A DNA stretch of 33,457 nucleotides, taken from positions 1 to 33,457 of the forward strand of contig JAQTYE010000013.1 of NCBI GenBank assembly GCA_028749255.1, written 5' to 3'. Below are positions 8,790 through 19,429 of the stretch, in pieces. The position numbers and the translations under genes are program-made. Position 1 is the first letter of the stretch. The number at the start of each line of letters is the position of its first letter. The stretch comes from Paracoccaceae bacterium. GTDB taxonomy: Bacteria; Pseudomonadota; Alphaproteobacteria; Rhodobacterales; Rhodobacteraceae. The notes beneath the pieces are model-generated. The model was given only the letters and a program-made list of their open reading frames with translations, did not search any database and was not told the origin of the DNA.

Positions 8790-9221
8790 TCAGAAACCAA
8801 ACGGCCCGGTGGCCAGCGCCAGCCCGAGCAAGAGGTGAAAAATTGCATAGATGCTCAGCGAGGTGGCCACGCCGATCACGACACTGGCCAGCGGTTTCGA
8901 CCCAAGCCGCCAAGTCAGATAGCCCGAGGCAAACGCCGTCGCGATGATGAAGCCCAGCACCGGCAGCAGCTCGGCATAAAGCACCAGAACAACGATGGCT
9001 GCGATGATCTCGACCAGACGCATCAGCCCGGGCCAGACGGGTTCCGGGTCGGGGCGCAGGGCGATGGCGGCCGAGGCCAGCCCCAGCACGGCAGCGATGA
9101 TCAGCGGAAACGCCTTGGGTCCGACAGCATCGGACAGAAAGCTTTCCTGAATGGCCAGTGCCGCGAAGGCATAGCCGATGGCCAGCAGAACGCCGAAAAT
9201 ACCGAAGATGCGGTCGCTCAT
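8790..9221 (-). CDS. tctB: Tripartite tricarboxylate transporter, small permease subunit TctB
   Basis: Small four-helix membrane subunit of the TctCBA transporter, poorly conserved in sequence. 143 residues with four hydrophobic segments (about 7-27, 35-55, 75-100, 110-140). The start is supported by an AAGGAG ribosome site 6-7 nt upstream of the ATG. It lies between tctC and tctA in the canonical order, which is the main evidence for the call. Confidence 0.88.
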   Translation of the reverse strand: MSDRIFGIFGVLLAIGYAFAALAIQESFLSDAVGPKAFPLIIAAVLGLASAAIALRPDPEPVWPGLMRLVEIIAAIVVLVLYAELLPVLGFIIATAFASGYLTWRLGSKPLASVVIGVATSLSIYAIFHLLLGLALATGPFGF

Positions 9222-9275
9222 GGGGGTCTCCTTGTGGCGGACGGAGGGGGCGGGCGGCGTGCCCGATATGCAAAC

Positions 9276-9327
9276 GGGGGCGCCGGTGTGGCGCCGCCCG
9301 TCGAGTGATCTGCAGGCTCAGATCACT
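9276..9327 (-). other. Two tandem stem-loops between tctC and tctB
   Basis: Reading the minus strand, the first hairpin starts at the tctC stop: AGTGATCTG pairs perfectly with CAGATCACT (9304-9327, 6-nt loop). The second follows immediately: GGCGCC repeats at 9279-9284 and 9290-9295, extended by a G/C-rich imperfect stem. Neither has a U-tract. Such structures usually protect the upstream binding-protein message or limit read-through into the membrane genes. The same layout recurs between the binding-protein and ATPase genes at 25953-26006. Confidence 0.6.
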
Positions 9328-10309
9328 TGATGATGCCAATCTCGCGCGAGATGGATTCGATTTGCGCAACCGAGTCGGTCACGAAGCTTTCGAATGCGGC
9401 ACCCTGCAAATCGAGCGGGGCCATGCCGTTGGCCTCCATCGTGGTTTTCCACTCGTCCGAAGCATAAAGCGCGCCGATCTTTTCGACCCAGCCTTCATAG
9501 GCCGCGTCCGACATGCCGCCCGGCGCATAGAACCCGCGCCAGTTCGCCCCGATCGCATCCACGCCCTGTTCCTTGGCGGTCGGGAACTTGCCGAATTCGC
9601 CTTCCAGACGCTCGGGCGCCAGCACCGCCAGCACCTTGATATCGCCCGAATCGACAAAACCCTTGGCTTCGGAAATGTCGCCGGTGAAGGCCTGAACAGA
9701 CCCGGCCAGCAGCTGCGTCACCGCCTCGCCGCCGCCGTCGAAGGCGATGTATTTGACCTTGCGCACATCCTCGATGCCATAGGCATTTGCGGCGATCAGC
9801 ACCTTCAGGTGATCCCAGCCGCCCACGGCCGAACCGCCCGCCACCGCAACCGAGGTCGGGTCGTTTTTCATCATGTCCAGCAGCTCGGGCAGGGTGTTGA
9901 CCGGGCTGGAGGCGGCGACCGCGATCACGCCGTAATCGGCGCCGACCGAAGCAACCCAACGCACCTGGCCCATCGTATTGCCCGGAAACGCGCCTTGCGC
10001 CAGACGCGTGGCCGTTGCCGACGATGCCGCCACGATCAGGTCGTCATCGGTGTTGCGCTTGTTGACGACTTCGGCAAAGGCCACGCCGCCACCGCCGCCT
10101 GCCAGGTTCACCACCTGCATCGTCTTGTCGATCAGCTTTTGATCCTGCAGCGTCTTGCCAACCTGACGGCAGGTGAAATCCCAGCCGCCGCCGGGGTTGG
10201 CGGGCGCGATGCACTCGGGGTTGGCGGGCATGAAGCCTTCGGCCTGCGCGCTCAGCGCGGTGGCGCCCAGCAGCAGGGCAGCCAGCGAAAGGCGGGTTGC
10301 GTGAAACAT
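9323..10309 (-). CDS. tctC: Tripartite tricarboxylate transporter substrate-binding protein TctC
   Basis: High-affinity periplasmic receptor of the TctCBA importer. 328 residues from the chosen ATG at 10309, which is preceded by a strong GAGGAGGAG ribosome site and begins a typical Sec signal peptide (to about residue 19, LSAQAEG). An upstream in-frame start at 10372 would bury the signal and is rejected. The family hallmark NPGGGWDFTCR follows the signal region, and the body matches Bug/TctC proteins in length and in the GGGGG and FTGDISEAK segments. It is first in the operon and divergent from the two-component genes, as in tctDE-tctCBA loci. Confidence 0.93.
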   Translation of the reverse strand: MFHATRLSLAALLLGATALSAQAEGFMPANPECIAPANPGGGWDFTCRQVGKTLQDQKLIDKTMQVVNLAGGGGGVAFAEVVNKRNTDDDLIVAASSATATRLAQGAFPGNTMGQVRWVASVGADYGVIAVAASSPVNTLPELLDMMKNDPTSVAVAGGSAVGGWDHLKVLIAANAYGIEDVRKVKYIAFDGGGEAVTQLLAGSVQAFTGDISEAKGFVDSGDIKVLAVLAPERLEGEFGKFPTAKEQGVDAIGANWRGFYAPGGMSDAAYEGWVEKIGALYASDEWKTTMEANGMAPLDLQGAAFESFVTDSVAQIESISREIGIIK

Positions 10310-10420
10310 CGGTGTCTCCTCCTCAAACGCGCGGGGGATGACGGCCCCGCTCCGCATGCCCGCGCACCGCACTTTGCGGTCTCCTCGCGCTGGGCTATGA
10401 AGGCTGTGTAAGGCGGCAAC

Positions 10421-10438
10421 CTGTCACCAACCTGTCAC
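10421..10438 (+). promoter_or_regulatory. Perfect CTGTCAC direct repeat (PhoB-box architecture) between tctC and tctDE
   Basis: CTGTCAC at 10421-10427 and again at 10432-10438, separated by CAAC: a 7+4+7 direct repeat with 11-bp period. This is the architecture bound by OmpR/PhoB-class regulators, and both halves match the PhoB half-site CTGTCAY. It lies 40 nt before the response-regulator ATG and 111 nt before tctC. It could be the cognate TctD-type site for autoregulation or a true Pho box; sequence alone does not decide. Confidence 0.55.
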
Positions 10439-10478
10439 GCCAGACGGGACCGCAGGGCCACCATGGGAAAGGGGCGCG

Positions 10479-11150
10479 ATGCGCATTCTGATTGTCGAGG
10501 ATGCAGCCGATATGGCCGAGGCGGTAGCGATCCGTCTGGGTCGCGTCGGTATGGCCTGCGACATCGCGCAAAGCCTGTTGGACGCCTGGGATTTTCTGGC
10601 GGTGCAGCGCTATGACGTGCTGATCCTGGACATCAACCTGCCCGACGGTCTGGGCACGGATCTGCTGGCGCAGCTGCGCGCGCGGGGCGACCGCACGCCG
10701 GTGCTGATGCTGACCGCGCTTTTTGCCGTCGATGACCGGGTGTCGGCACTGGATCTGGGCGCCGACGATTATCTGGTGAAGCCCTTTGACCACCGCGAAC
10801 TGGAGGCCCGGCTGCGCGCCCTGCAACGCCGCGAGGCCGAGCAGAAAGACCCCGATATCAGGCTGGGGGCGCTGGTCTTCAGCCCCGGCACGATGGAGGC
10901 CCGTGTCGGTGACGAGCGGCTGGATTTGACCCGGCGTGAATTAGCTTTGCTGTGGCTTCTGGCGCGCAACGCCGGGCGGGTGATGAGCAAGGAACGGCTG
11001 TATGAAGGGTTGTTTTCTTTCACCGATGCCGATGTCGGGCTGAACGCGATCGAACTTTATGTCGCGCGGCTGCGCAAGAAACTGGCCGGGGCGGGCGTCA
11101 GTATCGAGACCTTGCGCGGGCTGGGCTATCGGATGCAGGCCGATGGCTGA
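10479..11150 (+). CDS. tctD: OmpR-family response regulator, TctD-like
   Basis: DNA-binding regulator phosphorylated by the adjacent kinase; expected to activate tctCBA when substrate is present. 223 residues: receiver domain (about 1-118) with acidic pair E7/D8, phospho-acceptor D51, T79 and K101, then a winged-helix Trans_Reg_C domain ending GLGYRMQADG. It is divergent from tctC and overlaps the kinase gene by 8 nt (11143-11150). A direct repeat 40 nt upstream is a candidate binding site. The symbol is by position and family. Confidence 0.9.
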   Translation: MRILIVEDAADMAEAVAIRLGRVGMACDIAQSLLDAWDFLAVQRYDVLILDINLPDGLGTDLLAQLRARGDRTPVLMLTALFAVDDRVSALDLGADDYLVKPFDHRELEARLRALQRREAEQKDPDIRLGALVFSPGTMEARVGDERLDLTRRELALLWLLARNAGRVMSKERLYEGLFSFTDADVGLNAIELYVARLRKKLAGAGVSIETLRGLGYRMQADG

Positions 11151-12528
11151 GGCGGTTGCGCCGATGCCGCGCTCGCTGCGGCTGCGGGTGGTGATGGGGG
11201 TGCTCTCGCTCCTGTCGGTGGGCGGCATCGTGGTGGCGCTGGCCAGTTTCGCCTATGGCAGGCAGGCCGCCCGCGAGGCCTATGACCGGCTGCTCGTCGG
11301 GGCCGCGAATGATATCGCCGAGGCGATTGCGGTGATCGACGGTGCCCCGGTGGTGGATCTGCCGGTCTCGGCGTTTGATCTGCTGGCACTGGCACCCGAT
11401 GACCGCATTTCCTACAGCGTGCGTGGCCCCGGGGGGGCGCTGCTGACCGGCTATGACCAACCGATCCCCGGCTCGATCAGCGCCGCGGGGCAGGGGTTTT
11501 TCGATTCCACCTTCGGTGGCGAGCGGGCGCGGTTTGTCACCGTGCCGCGCCGTTTTGCCGAGCGGGATTTTTCCGGTACGTTGCTGGTCACCGTGGGCCA
11601 GACGCTGAATGCGCGCAATGCGATGGCGCTGGGGCTGACGCGGGATGCGCTGGTTGTTGCGGGTCTTGCGGGGCTGGCCCTGCTGGGCTTTGCGCTGTGG
11701 GTGATCGACAGGGCGATGCGCCCGCTGTCGGAAATCGCCCGTGATCTGGCCAGTCGCGACCCGCATGACCTGACGCCGATGGATACCGCCGTGCCGGCCG
11801 AAATGGCGGTGATGGTGGGGGCGATGAACGGTTTCATGCGGCGGTTGGAGCGGCAGATCACCTCGATGCGCAATCTGATTTCCGACACCGCGCATCAGCT
11901 GCGCACCCCGGTCGCCGCCCTGCGGGTGCAGGCCGAACTGGCGGCCGAGGAACCCGACCCCGCGAAGGCCCGGCAGATGCTGGACCGGATCGCCGGTCGC
12001 AGCCGGTCACTGGGCGATCTGCTTGATCAGATGTTGTCACGCGCGCTGGTTATTCACCGCACCGATTCCGCGCGGCGCGCGGCGCTGGATCTGCGCGACA
12101 TCGCGTTGGAGGTGATCGAGATGCGCGACCACGAACTGGTGGCCCCGGGCCGCGAGGTGGTGCTGGAGATCTGCGACGCCCCGGTGATGGTGCTGGCCGA
12201 CGAGCTGTCGCTGTCCGAAGCCGCCAAGAACCTGCTGGGAAATGCGCTGCGCCATGGTGCGGGGCGGGTGCGCGTGGGCGCGGGCATCGAGGCCGGGCAG
12301 GCGGTGCTGTGGGTGGCCGACGCAGGGCCTGGCCCCGACCCGGCGACGCTGGCCCGGATCGGGCAGCGGTTCGAACGCAACGCCGCCTCGCGCGGGCAAA
12401 GCGCGGGGCTGGGCCTGTCGATCGCGCGGGCGGTGGCCGATGCCTTCGGCGGGCAACTGGTGTTGGAGCCGGGGGCGGACGGGTTTCGCGTGGCGCTGAC
12501 CTTGCCGCTGGCGGAGGAGGTGGCGTGA
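11143..12528 (+). CDS. tctE: Sensor histidine kinase, TctE-like
   Basis: Inner-membrane sensor kinase partnering the upstream regulator. 461 residues from the ATG at 11143, which overlaps the regulator stop (ATGGCTGA). The in-frame extension further upstream lies inside the regulator gene and is rejected. Visible: helix 1 (about 14-36), a periplasmic domain of about 130 residues of the 2CSK_N type, helix 2 (about 169-188), HAMP-like linker, DHp box ISDTAHQLRTP with H251, N box NLLGNALRHG, G1 VADAGPGPD and G2 SAGLGLSIARA. The GTGA overlap with the next gene implies a three-gene signalling operon. Confidence 0.92.
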   Translation: MAEAVAPMPRSLRLRVVMGVLSLLSVGGIVVALASFAYGRQAAREAYDRLLVGAANDIAEAIAVIDGAPVVDLPVSAFDLLALAPDDRISYSVRGPGGALLTGYDQPIPGSISAAGQGFFDSTFGGERARFVTVPRRFAERDFSGTLLVTVGQTLNARNAMALGLTRDALVVAGLAGLALLGFALWVIDRAMRPLSEIARDLASRDPHDLTPMDTAVPAEMAVMVGAMNGFMRRLERQITSMRNLISDTAHQLRTPVAALRVQAELAAEEPDPAKARQMLDRIAGRSRSLGDLLDQMLSRALVIHRTDSARRAALDLRDIALEVIEMRDHELVAPGREVVLEICDAPVMVLADELSLSEAAKNLLGNALRHGAGRVRVGAGIEAGQAVLWVADAGPGPDPATLARIGQRFERNAASRGQSAGLGLSIARAVADAFGGQLVLEPGADGFRVALTLPLAEEVA

Positions 12529-13586
12529 GGCTGATACTTCATCTGATGTTGATCGCACTTCTTTGGACGGGCAGCGCCGCTGCGCAATCCAGCCAGGGCG
12601 CCACCCCCGAGGCGGTGGCGCAGTTCGGCCCGACCGATGCGCCCACGCTGTTGCTGCGTTCGACCACCGACATCGCCGTGCTGGCACCGGCAATCGAGGC
12701 CTTCGTCGCGGTCCATCCCGGTGTTGCAGTGACCTATGAACAATGGGGCTCGAATGCGCTTTATGATCGGGCGCGGGCCGAATGCATGGCGGGGGGCGGT
12801 GTTACGGATGCGTTGTTTTCTTCGGCGGTGGATCAGCTGGTTGAACTGGTCAATCTGGGGTGTGCGCAGCCGCACCGATCAGCCGCGACCGCCACCCTGC
12901 CTGCCGCCCGACGTTGGCGGGACGAGCTGTGGGGGCTGACGCGCGAACCGGCGGTGATCATCTATAACACCCGTCTTGTGCCCCCCGAGGATGTGCCCAC
13001 TTCGCGCTTCGATCTGCTTGATCTGCTGCGTCGCGCCGATCAGCGCTATGCCGGGCGGGTCGCGACATATGATGTCGAGGCTTCGGGGCTGGGCTATCTG
13101 TTTGCCTTTGTTGACAGCCTGGAGGCCACAACCTTCGGTGCGCTGCTGGAAGGCTTCGGACGGTCGGGGGCGATTGCCACCTGTTGTTCGGCCGAGATCA
13201 TTCAGGGCGTATCGCAGGGTCGCTATCTGGTCGCCTATAACGTGCTGGGCTCTTATGCCGACAGTGCGGCGGCGCCCGATGTGGCGCGGATCTGGCCGTC
13301 GGATTACACGCTGGTGCTGTCGCGCGGTTACATGATTCCGCGCGCGGCGGCGCATCCGGTCGCCGCGGCAGCCCTGTTGGATTTCCTTTTGTCCACGCAG
13401 GGGCAGGCGATTCTGGCGGCCTCGGGTCTGGTGGCGCAAGACGGCGCGGCGCAGGTGGGAACCCATGACACGAACACCCGGCCGATCCGTATTGCCCCCG
13501 CGCTGCTGGTCGCGCGCGACGCCCAGAAACGCGCGCAATTCATCCGTCGCTGGCGCGAGACCTTTCCGAACGGCGAGGGCGGCTAA
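12525..13586 (+). CDS. Solitary periplasmic substrate-binding protein (COG1840/FbpA-like) coupled to the sensor kinase
   Basis: 353 residues from the GTG at 12525, which overlaps the kinase stop as GTGA and follows a strong GGAGGAGG ribosome site. A Sec signal peptide (about 1-20, WTGSAAAQ) is followed by a type II periplasmic binding fold resembling ferric or extracellular solute-binding proteins (APTLLLRSTTDIAVLAPAIE near the N-terminus; VIIYNTR in the middle). No permease or ATPase gene follows; the next gene is atpD 116 bp later. The translational coupling suggests an extracytoplasmic sensory partner for the TctE-like kinase rather than a transport receptor. That role is inference; the ligand is unknown. 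Confidence 0.85.
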   Translation: MRLILHLMLIALLWTGSAAAQSSQGATPEAVAQFGPTDAPTLLLRSTTDIAVLAPAIEAFVAVHPGVAVTYEQWGSNALYDRARAECMAGGGVTDALFSSAVDQLVELVNLGCAQPHRSAATATLPAARRWRDELWGLTREPAVIIYNTRLVPPEDVPTSRFDLLDLLRRADQRYAGRVATYDVEASGLGYLFAFVDSLEATTFGALLEGFGRSGAIATCCSAEIIQGVSQGRYLVAYNVLGSYADSAAAPDVARIWPSDYTLVLSRGYMIPRAAAHPVAAAALLDFLLSTQGQAILAASGLVAQDGAAQVGTHDTNTRPIRIAPALLVARDAQKRAQFIRRWRETFPNGEGG

Positions 13587-13639
13587 GCGTGGGCGCGGGC
13601 AAGAAAACGTGACCCGGACGCGGGCCGTAATCCGTTTGA

Positions 13640-15605
<1,966 letters not shown>

Positions 15606-15609
<4 letters not shown>

Positions 15610-15890
15610 GCCAGACCCCGCAAGACCCCGATCACCTGGCAGAAGCCGCCCGCCGCGCCGCCGAACGCGCCGCCTTGGGGCAGTCCGACCCCGAGCCTTC
15701 ACTGGGCGCGCGGCTGGGGCAGATCGGGATTCTGGGCTGGGCCATCGTTGTGCCGATCTTGCTGGGCGTTGTGCTGGGCCGCTGGCTGGATCATCGGTTT
15801 GGCAGTGGCGTGTTCTTCACCGCCCCGGGCATCGGCCTGGGCGCGGTGATCGGCTTTCATGCCGCATGGAAATGGATGCATCGGACATGA
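15606..15890 (+). CDS. atpQ: N-ATPase small membrane subunit AtpQ (AtpI/AtpZ-like)
   Basis: 94 residues: a charged N-terminus (1-32), then two membrane helices (about 40-60 and 70-90) joined by GRWLDHRFGSG. This resembles the AtpZ/AtpI-type accessory proteins and occupies the conserved fourth-from-catalytic position that defines AtpQ in N-ATPase operons. Its role is thought to be assembly of the c-ring or ion supply, by family only. ATGA overlaps on both sides. Confidence 0.85.
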
Positions 15891-16180
15891 GGTCTGCGTT
15901 TGACACCCTGACCACGCTGCCGCTGCCTGCATTGGCCGCACTGGGCTTTGCTCTCGGGCTGGTGCTGGGCGCGGTGCATTTCCTCAGTCTGCGCCGGGTG
16001 ACGCGGATGTATGTCGCGGGTGGCGCGATGTTGCCCGCGCTGGCGTTGCAACTGGCGCGGTTTGGCGTCTTGGTCGCGGGGCTGGCGGTGCTGGCCAAAC
16101 TGGGGGCGGCGCCTTTGTTGGCGGGTGCGTTGGGCATTCTGGCCGCACGCGCCTGGGTAATGCGGAGGGCGCGCGCATGA
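15887..16180 (+). CDS. atpR: N-ATPase small membrane subunit AtpR
   Basis: 97 residues with three predicted membrane helices (about 10-31, 42-65, 67-90), the N-ATPase-specific AtpR family by position and topology. I chose the ATG at 15887 because it forms an ATGA overlap with atpQ, like the other junctions; an ATG at 15866 would add seven residues with no better ribosome site. AtpR has been proposed to help assemble the ring with AtpQ. No F-type homologue exists, so the call rests partly on context. Confidence 0.85.
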   Translation: MRSAFDTLTTLPLPALAALGFALGLVLGAVHFLSLRRVTRMYVAGGAMLPALALQLARFGVLVAGLAVLAKLGAAPLLAGALGILAARAWVMRRARA

Positions 16181-16887
16181 ATTCCCCGCTCAGCCTCGAA
16201 ACGCTGTTCCACATCGGCCCGGTGCCGATCACTTCGCCTGTGGTCATCACCTGGGGCATCATCGCGGTGACAACGCTGTTTTGCCTTTTCGCCACCCGCC
16301 GCCTGAGCGTGACGCCCGGCAAGCTGCAACTGGTGCTGGAGCTGCTGGTGACCAGCATCGAGGGCCAGATCCGCGACACGATGCAACGCGACCCGGGGCC
16401 CTACCGCGCGTTGATCGGCACGATCTTCATCTTCGTTTTGCTGGCCAACTGGTCCTCGCTGATCCCGGGGATCGAGCCACCCACCGCCGCGCTGGAAACC
16501 GATGCCGCCTTGGCGCTGATCGTCTTTGTCGCGACGATCTGGTTTGGCATTCGCGCGCGCGGTCTGGCGGGGTATCTGCGCACCTTCGCCGAGCCGAGCT
16601 GGGTGATCATCCCGCTCAATCTGATCGAACAGATCACCCGCACCTTCTCGTTGGTGGTGCGGCTGTTCGGCAATGTGATGAGCGGCGTTTTCGTCGTCGG
16701 CATCATTCTGTCGCTGGCTGGCCTGCTGGTGCCAATCCCGTTGATGGCGCTCGATTTTCTGACCGGCGCCGTGCAGGCCTATATCTTCGCCGTGCTCAGC
16801 ACTGTGTTCATCGGGGCCGCCGCGGGCGAAACCCCCACCCCCCATCCGTCCGAACCGAAAGGGACCGCGCATGACCAATCTGATTGA
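16177..16887 (+). CDS. atpB: N-type ATPase subunit a
   Basis: Membrane stator carrying the ion half-channels. 236 residues, multiple helices. The essential arginine is present as R162 in SLVVRLFGNVMSG, matching the F-type LRLFGN helix. ...QAYIFAVLSTVFIG near the C-terminus matches the last family helix. It begins in an ATGA overlap with atpR and overlaps atpE by 17 bp. Confidence 0.94.
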   Translation: MNSPLSLETLFHIGPVPITSPVVITWGIIAVTTLFCLFATRRLSVTPGKLQLVLELLVTSIEGQIRDTMQRDPGPYRALIGTIFIFVLLANWSSLIPGIEPPTAALETDAALALIVFVATIWFGIRARGLAGYLRTFAEPSWVIIPLNLIEQITRTFSLVVRLFGNVMSGVFVVGIILSLAGLLVPIPLMALDFLTGAVQAYIFAVLSTVFIGAAAGETPTPHPSEPKGTAHDQSD

Positions 16888-17119
16888 AATCGTCTCTATC
16901 CTCGCCGCCGCGCTGGCGGTGTCTTTTGGCGCAATCGGCCCGGCCCTGGCCGAGGGCCGCGCGGTGGCTGCCGCGATGGATGCCATCGCGCGCCAACCCG
17001 AGGCCGCGGGCACCCTGTCGCGCACGCTGTTCGTCGGTCTGGCGATGATCGAGACGATGGCGATCTACTGTCTGGTGATTGCGCTGCTGGTGCTGTTCGC
17101 CAATCCGTTCATCCATTGA
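16871..17119 (+). CDS. atpE: N-type ATPase subunit c (rotor ring)
   Basis: Hairpin proteolipid forming the rotor. 82 residues: helix 1 (about 5-36), polar loop ARQPEAAG (40-47), helix 2 (about 52-78). The ion-binding carboxylate is E61 in MIETMAIYCLV. Position 28 in helix 1 (ALAEGR) is also Glu, where the Na+-type c subunit of Ilyobacter has its Gln32. This two-carboxylate pattern is characteristic of N-ATPases. Na+ coupling was first proposed for the group, yet the Burkholderia pseudomallei N-ATPase ring has been reported as proton-specific, so the ion cannot be assigned here. Confidence 0.94.
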   Translation: MTNLIEIVSILAAALAVSFGAIGPALAEGRAVAAAMDAIARQPEAAGTLSRTLFVGLAMIETMAIYCLVIALLVLFANPFIH

Positions 17120-17132
17120 CCGGGCGCGTGTG

Positions 17133-17867
17133 ATGCATATCGACTGGTGGACGCTGGGGTTGCAGACGGTCAACGTGGCCGTGCTGATCTGGGTGCTGGG
17201 ACGGTTCCTGTTCCGGCCCGTGGCGCGGATCATTTCCGACCGGCAGGCGCTGGCCGGGGCCGACCTGGCCAAAGCCAAGGCCGCGCTGGCCGAGGCCGAG
17301 GCCAGCCGCGATGCCGCCCGGGCCGCGACTGCCGATTTGGCGACGCAACGCCAACAGATGCTGGCGGCCGCGCAATCCGAGGCGGCACACCAGAAGGAAA
17401 CCCTGCTGGCCGCAGCCCAATCCGAGGCCGAGGCCGCGCGCCGTGCCGCGCTGGCCGATCTGGTGCAGGCCCGCGCGACCGAGGCGCGCGCGCTGTCCGA
17501 TCAGGCGGCGCAGTTGGCCGGTGACATCGCCGCGCGGTTGCTGCAACGCCTGCCCGACGACGCGCGGGTGCTGGGGTTCATCGACGGGCTGGCGGCGGCG
17601 GTGGCCGCGCTGCCCGATGCCACCCGCGACAGTATCGGGCGCGAGGGCCCCGTGCGCCTGCGCACCGCGCGGGCGCTGACCGCGCCCGAGACCGAGGCCG
17701 TGAACACCGCGCTTGCGCAGGTTCTGGGACGCCCTGTTGCGCTGGCCCCCGAGGTCGCGCCAGAACTGATCGCGGGGCTTGAACTCGAGACCCCGCATGC
17801 GGTCGTGCATAATAATTTCCACGCCGATCTGGCCCGCATCGCACAGGAGCTGACCCGGCATGACTGA
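17133..17867 (+). CDS. atpF: N-type ATPase subunit b with delta-like C-terminal domain
   Basis: Peripheral stalk. 244 residues from the ATG at 17133 (14 nt after atpE). One membrane helix (about 8-28), then a long Ala/Glu-rich coiled coil (about 40-150). The last 90 residues do not continue the coil: [17 protein letters not shown], then [15 protein letters not shown] and a final DLARIAQEL helix, closely resembling the C-terminal domain of the delta subunit (atpH). No atpH exists in the operon, so this looks like a b-delta fusion supplying the connection to the head. That reading is from pattern comparison. It overlaps atpA by 8 nt. Confidence 0.88.
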   Translation: MHIDWWTLGLQTVNVAVLIWVLGRFLFRPVARIISDRQALAGADLAKAKAALAEAEASRDAARAATADLATQRQQMLAAAQSEAAHQKETLLAAAQSEAEAARRAALADLVQARATEARALSDQAAQLAGDIAARLLQRLPDDARVLGFIDGLAAAVAALPDATRDSIGREGPVRLRTARALTAPETEAVNTALAQVLGRPVALAPEVAPELIAGLELETPHAVVHNNFHADLARIAQELTRHD

Positions 17868-19429
17868 GGACAGGGCCCCCGCTCCGCTGAGCCACGATAA
17901 ACTGGTGCCCGATTGGTTGGGGCACAGCCGCGATGCGCTGGCCCGCACCGCACTGGCCCCACAAGCCGATGCCATCGGCCGTGTGCGGCAGACCGCCGAT
18001 GGCATCGCCCATGTCACCGGCCTGCCCGATGTGCGGCTGAACGCGCTGCTGCGGTTCGAAGGTGGGCAATACGGGTTCGCGCAGGCGCTGGACCGTGACG
18101 ACATTGCCGTCGTTCTGCTGGATGACACGACTGCGGTCACCGCCGGGCAGCGCGTGACCGACACCGGCGAGGTGTTGCAGGTGCCGGTGGGAGAGGCCTT
18201 GCTGGGCCGCGTGGTCGATCCGCTGGGTCGGCCGATGGATGGTGGCCCGGCTTTGGGCCAAACCGAGACCTGGCCCATCGAACGCCCGGCCCCGGCGATC
18301 ATCGACCGCGATCTGGTCGCCGATCCGGTGGAAACCGGGGTGCTGGTCGTGGACAGCCTGTTCGCCCTGGGCCGTGGTCAGCGCGAACTGATCGTGGGCG
18401 ACCGTGCCACTGGCAAGACCGCGCTGGCGGTGGACACGATCATCAACCAGAAAAACAGCGACGTCATCTGTGTCTATGTCGCCATCGGCCAGCGTGCCAC
18501 GGCGGTCGAGCGGGTGATCGAAGCGGTGCGAAAATATGGCGCGCCCGAGCGTTGCATCTTTGTCGTGGGGGGGCGCCGCTGCGGCCCCCGGGCTGCAATG
18601 GATCGCGCCCTTCGCGGGTATGAGCATGGCGGAATATTTCCGCGACCGTGGCCAGCACGCGTTGATCGTGATCGACGATCTGACGCATCACGCCGCAACC
18701 CATCGCGAACTGGCGCTGTTGACCCGCGAACCGCCCGGACGCGAGGCTTACCCGGGCGACGTGTTCTATCTGCATGCCCGTCTGCTGGAACGGGCGGCCA
18801 AGATGTCGGTCGAAAAGGGCAGCGGGTCGCTGACCGCGCTGCCAATTGCCGAAACCGATGCGGGCAACCTGTCAGCCTATATCCCGACCAACCTGATTTC
18901 GATCACCGACGGGCAGATCGTGTTGTCGAGCCATCTGTTCGCCGCCAACCAGCGCCCCGCGGTCGATGTTGGTCTGAGTGTCAGCCGTGTCGGTGGCAAG
19001 GCGCAGAAAGCGGCGCTGCGCAGCGTTTCGGGGCGGGTGCGGCTCGATTACGCGCAGTTTCTGGAGCTGGAGATGTTCACCCGGTTCGGCGGCATCTCCA
19101 ACAGTCGCGTCAAGGCGCAGATCACGCGGGGCGAACGGATCCGCGCGCTGCTGACCCAGCCGCGCTATGCCAATCTGCGGATGGTTGATCAGGTCGCGCT
19201 TCTGGCCGCGCTGGCCGAGGGCGTGTTCGACACGCTGCCCCCCGAGACACTGGCCGATCTGCGCGCGCAACTGCCCGGATATCTGGATGCGCAGGGCGGT
19301 CAGGTGCTGGCCGATCTGGCGCAAAGCGGCCAGCTGGACGCGCAGGCGCGCACGGCACTGGTCGCTGTTGTCGCCGGTCTGGCGCGGCAAATGATTCCGG
19401 CGGACGCTGCGCCCGCGCCCACGCCATGA
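17860..19429 (+). CDS. atpA: N-type ATPase alpha subunit, apparent +1 frameshift
   Basis: Non-catalytic nucleotide-binding head subunit. The first part (from ATG 17860) reads normally through the P-loop GDRATGKT (about 180-187) to RCIFVVG, then goes out of frame at a run of seven G at 18567-18573. With six G the frame continues as [24 protein letters not shown] to the stop at 19429, giving about 522 residues, a normal length. The arginine-finger segment GLSVSRVGG lies in the second half. Read literally, the gene makes a 442-residue chimera ending at 19188. The rest is intact and well conserved, so a sequence error is the simplest explanation; a real mutation or slippage at G7 cannot be excluded. 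ATGA overlap with atpG. Confidence 0.9.

Noticed and set aside
9158..10411. 417-codon plus-strand frame opposite tctC
   Set aside because: Shadow of tctC caused by high GC third positions; no domain, no ribosome site.
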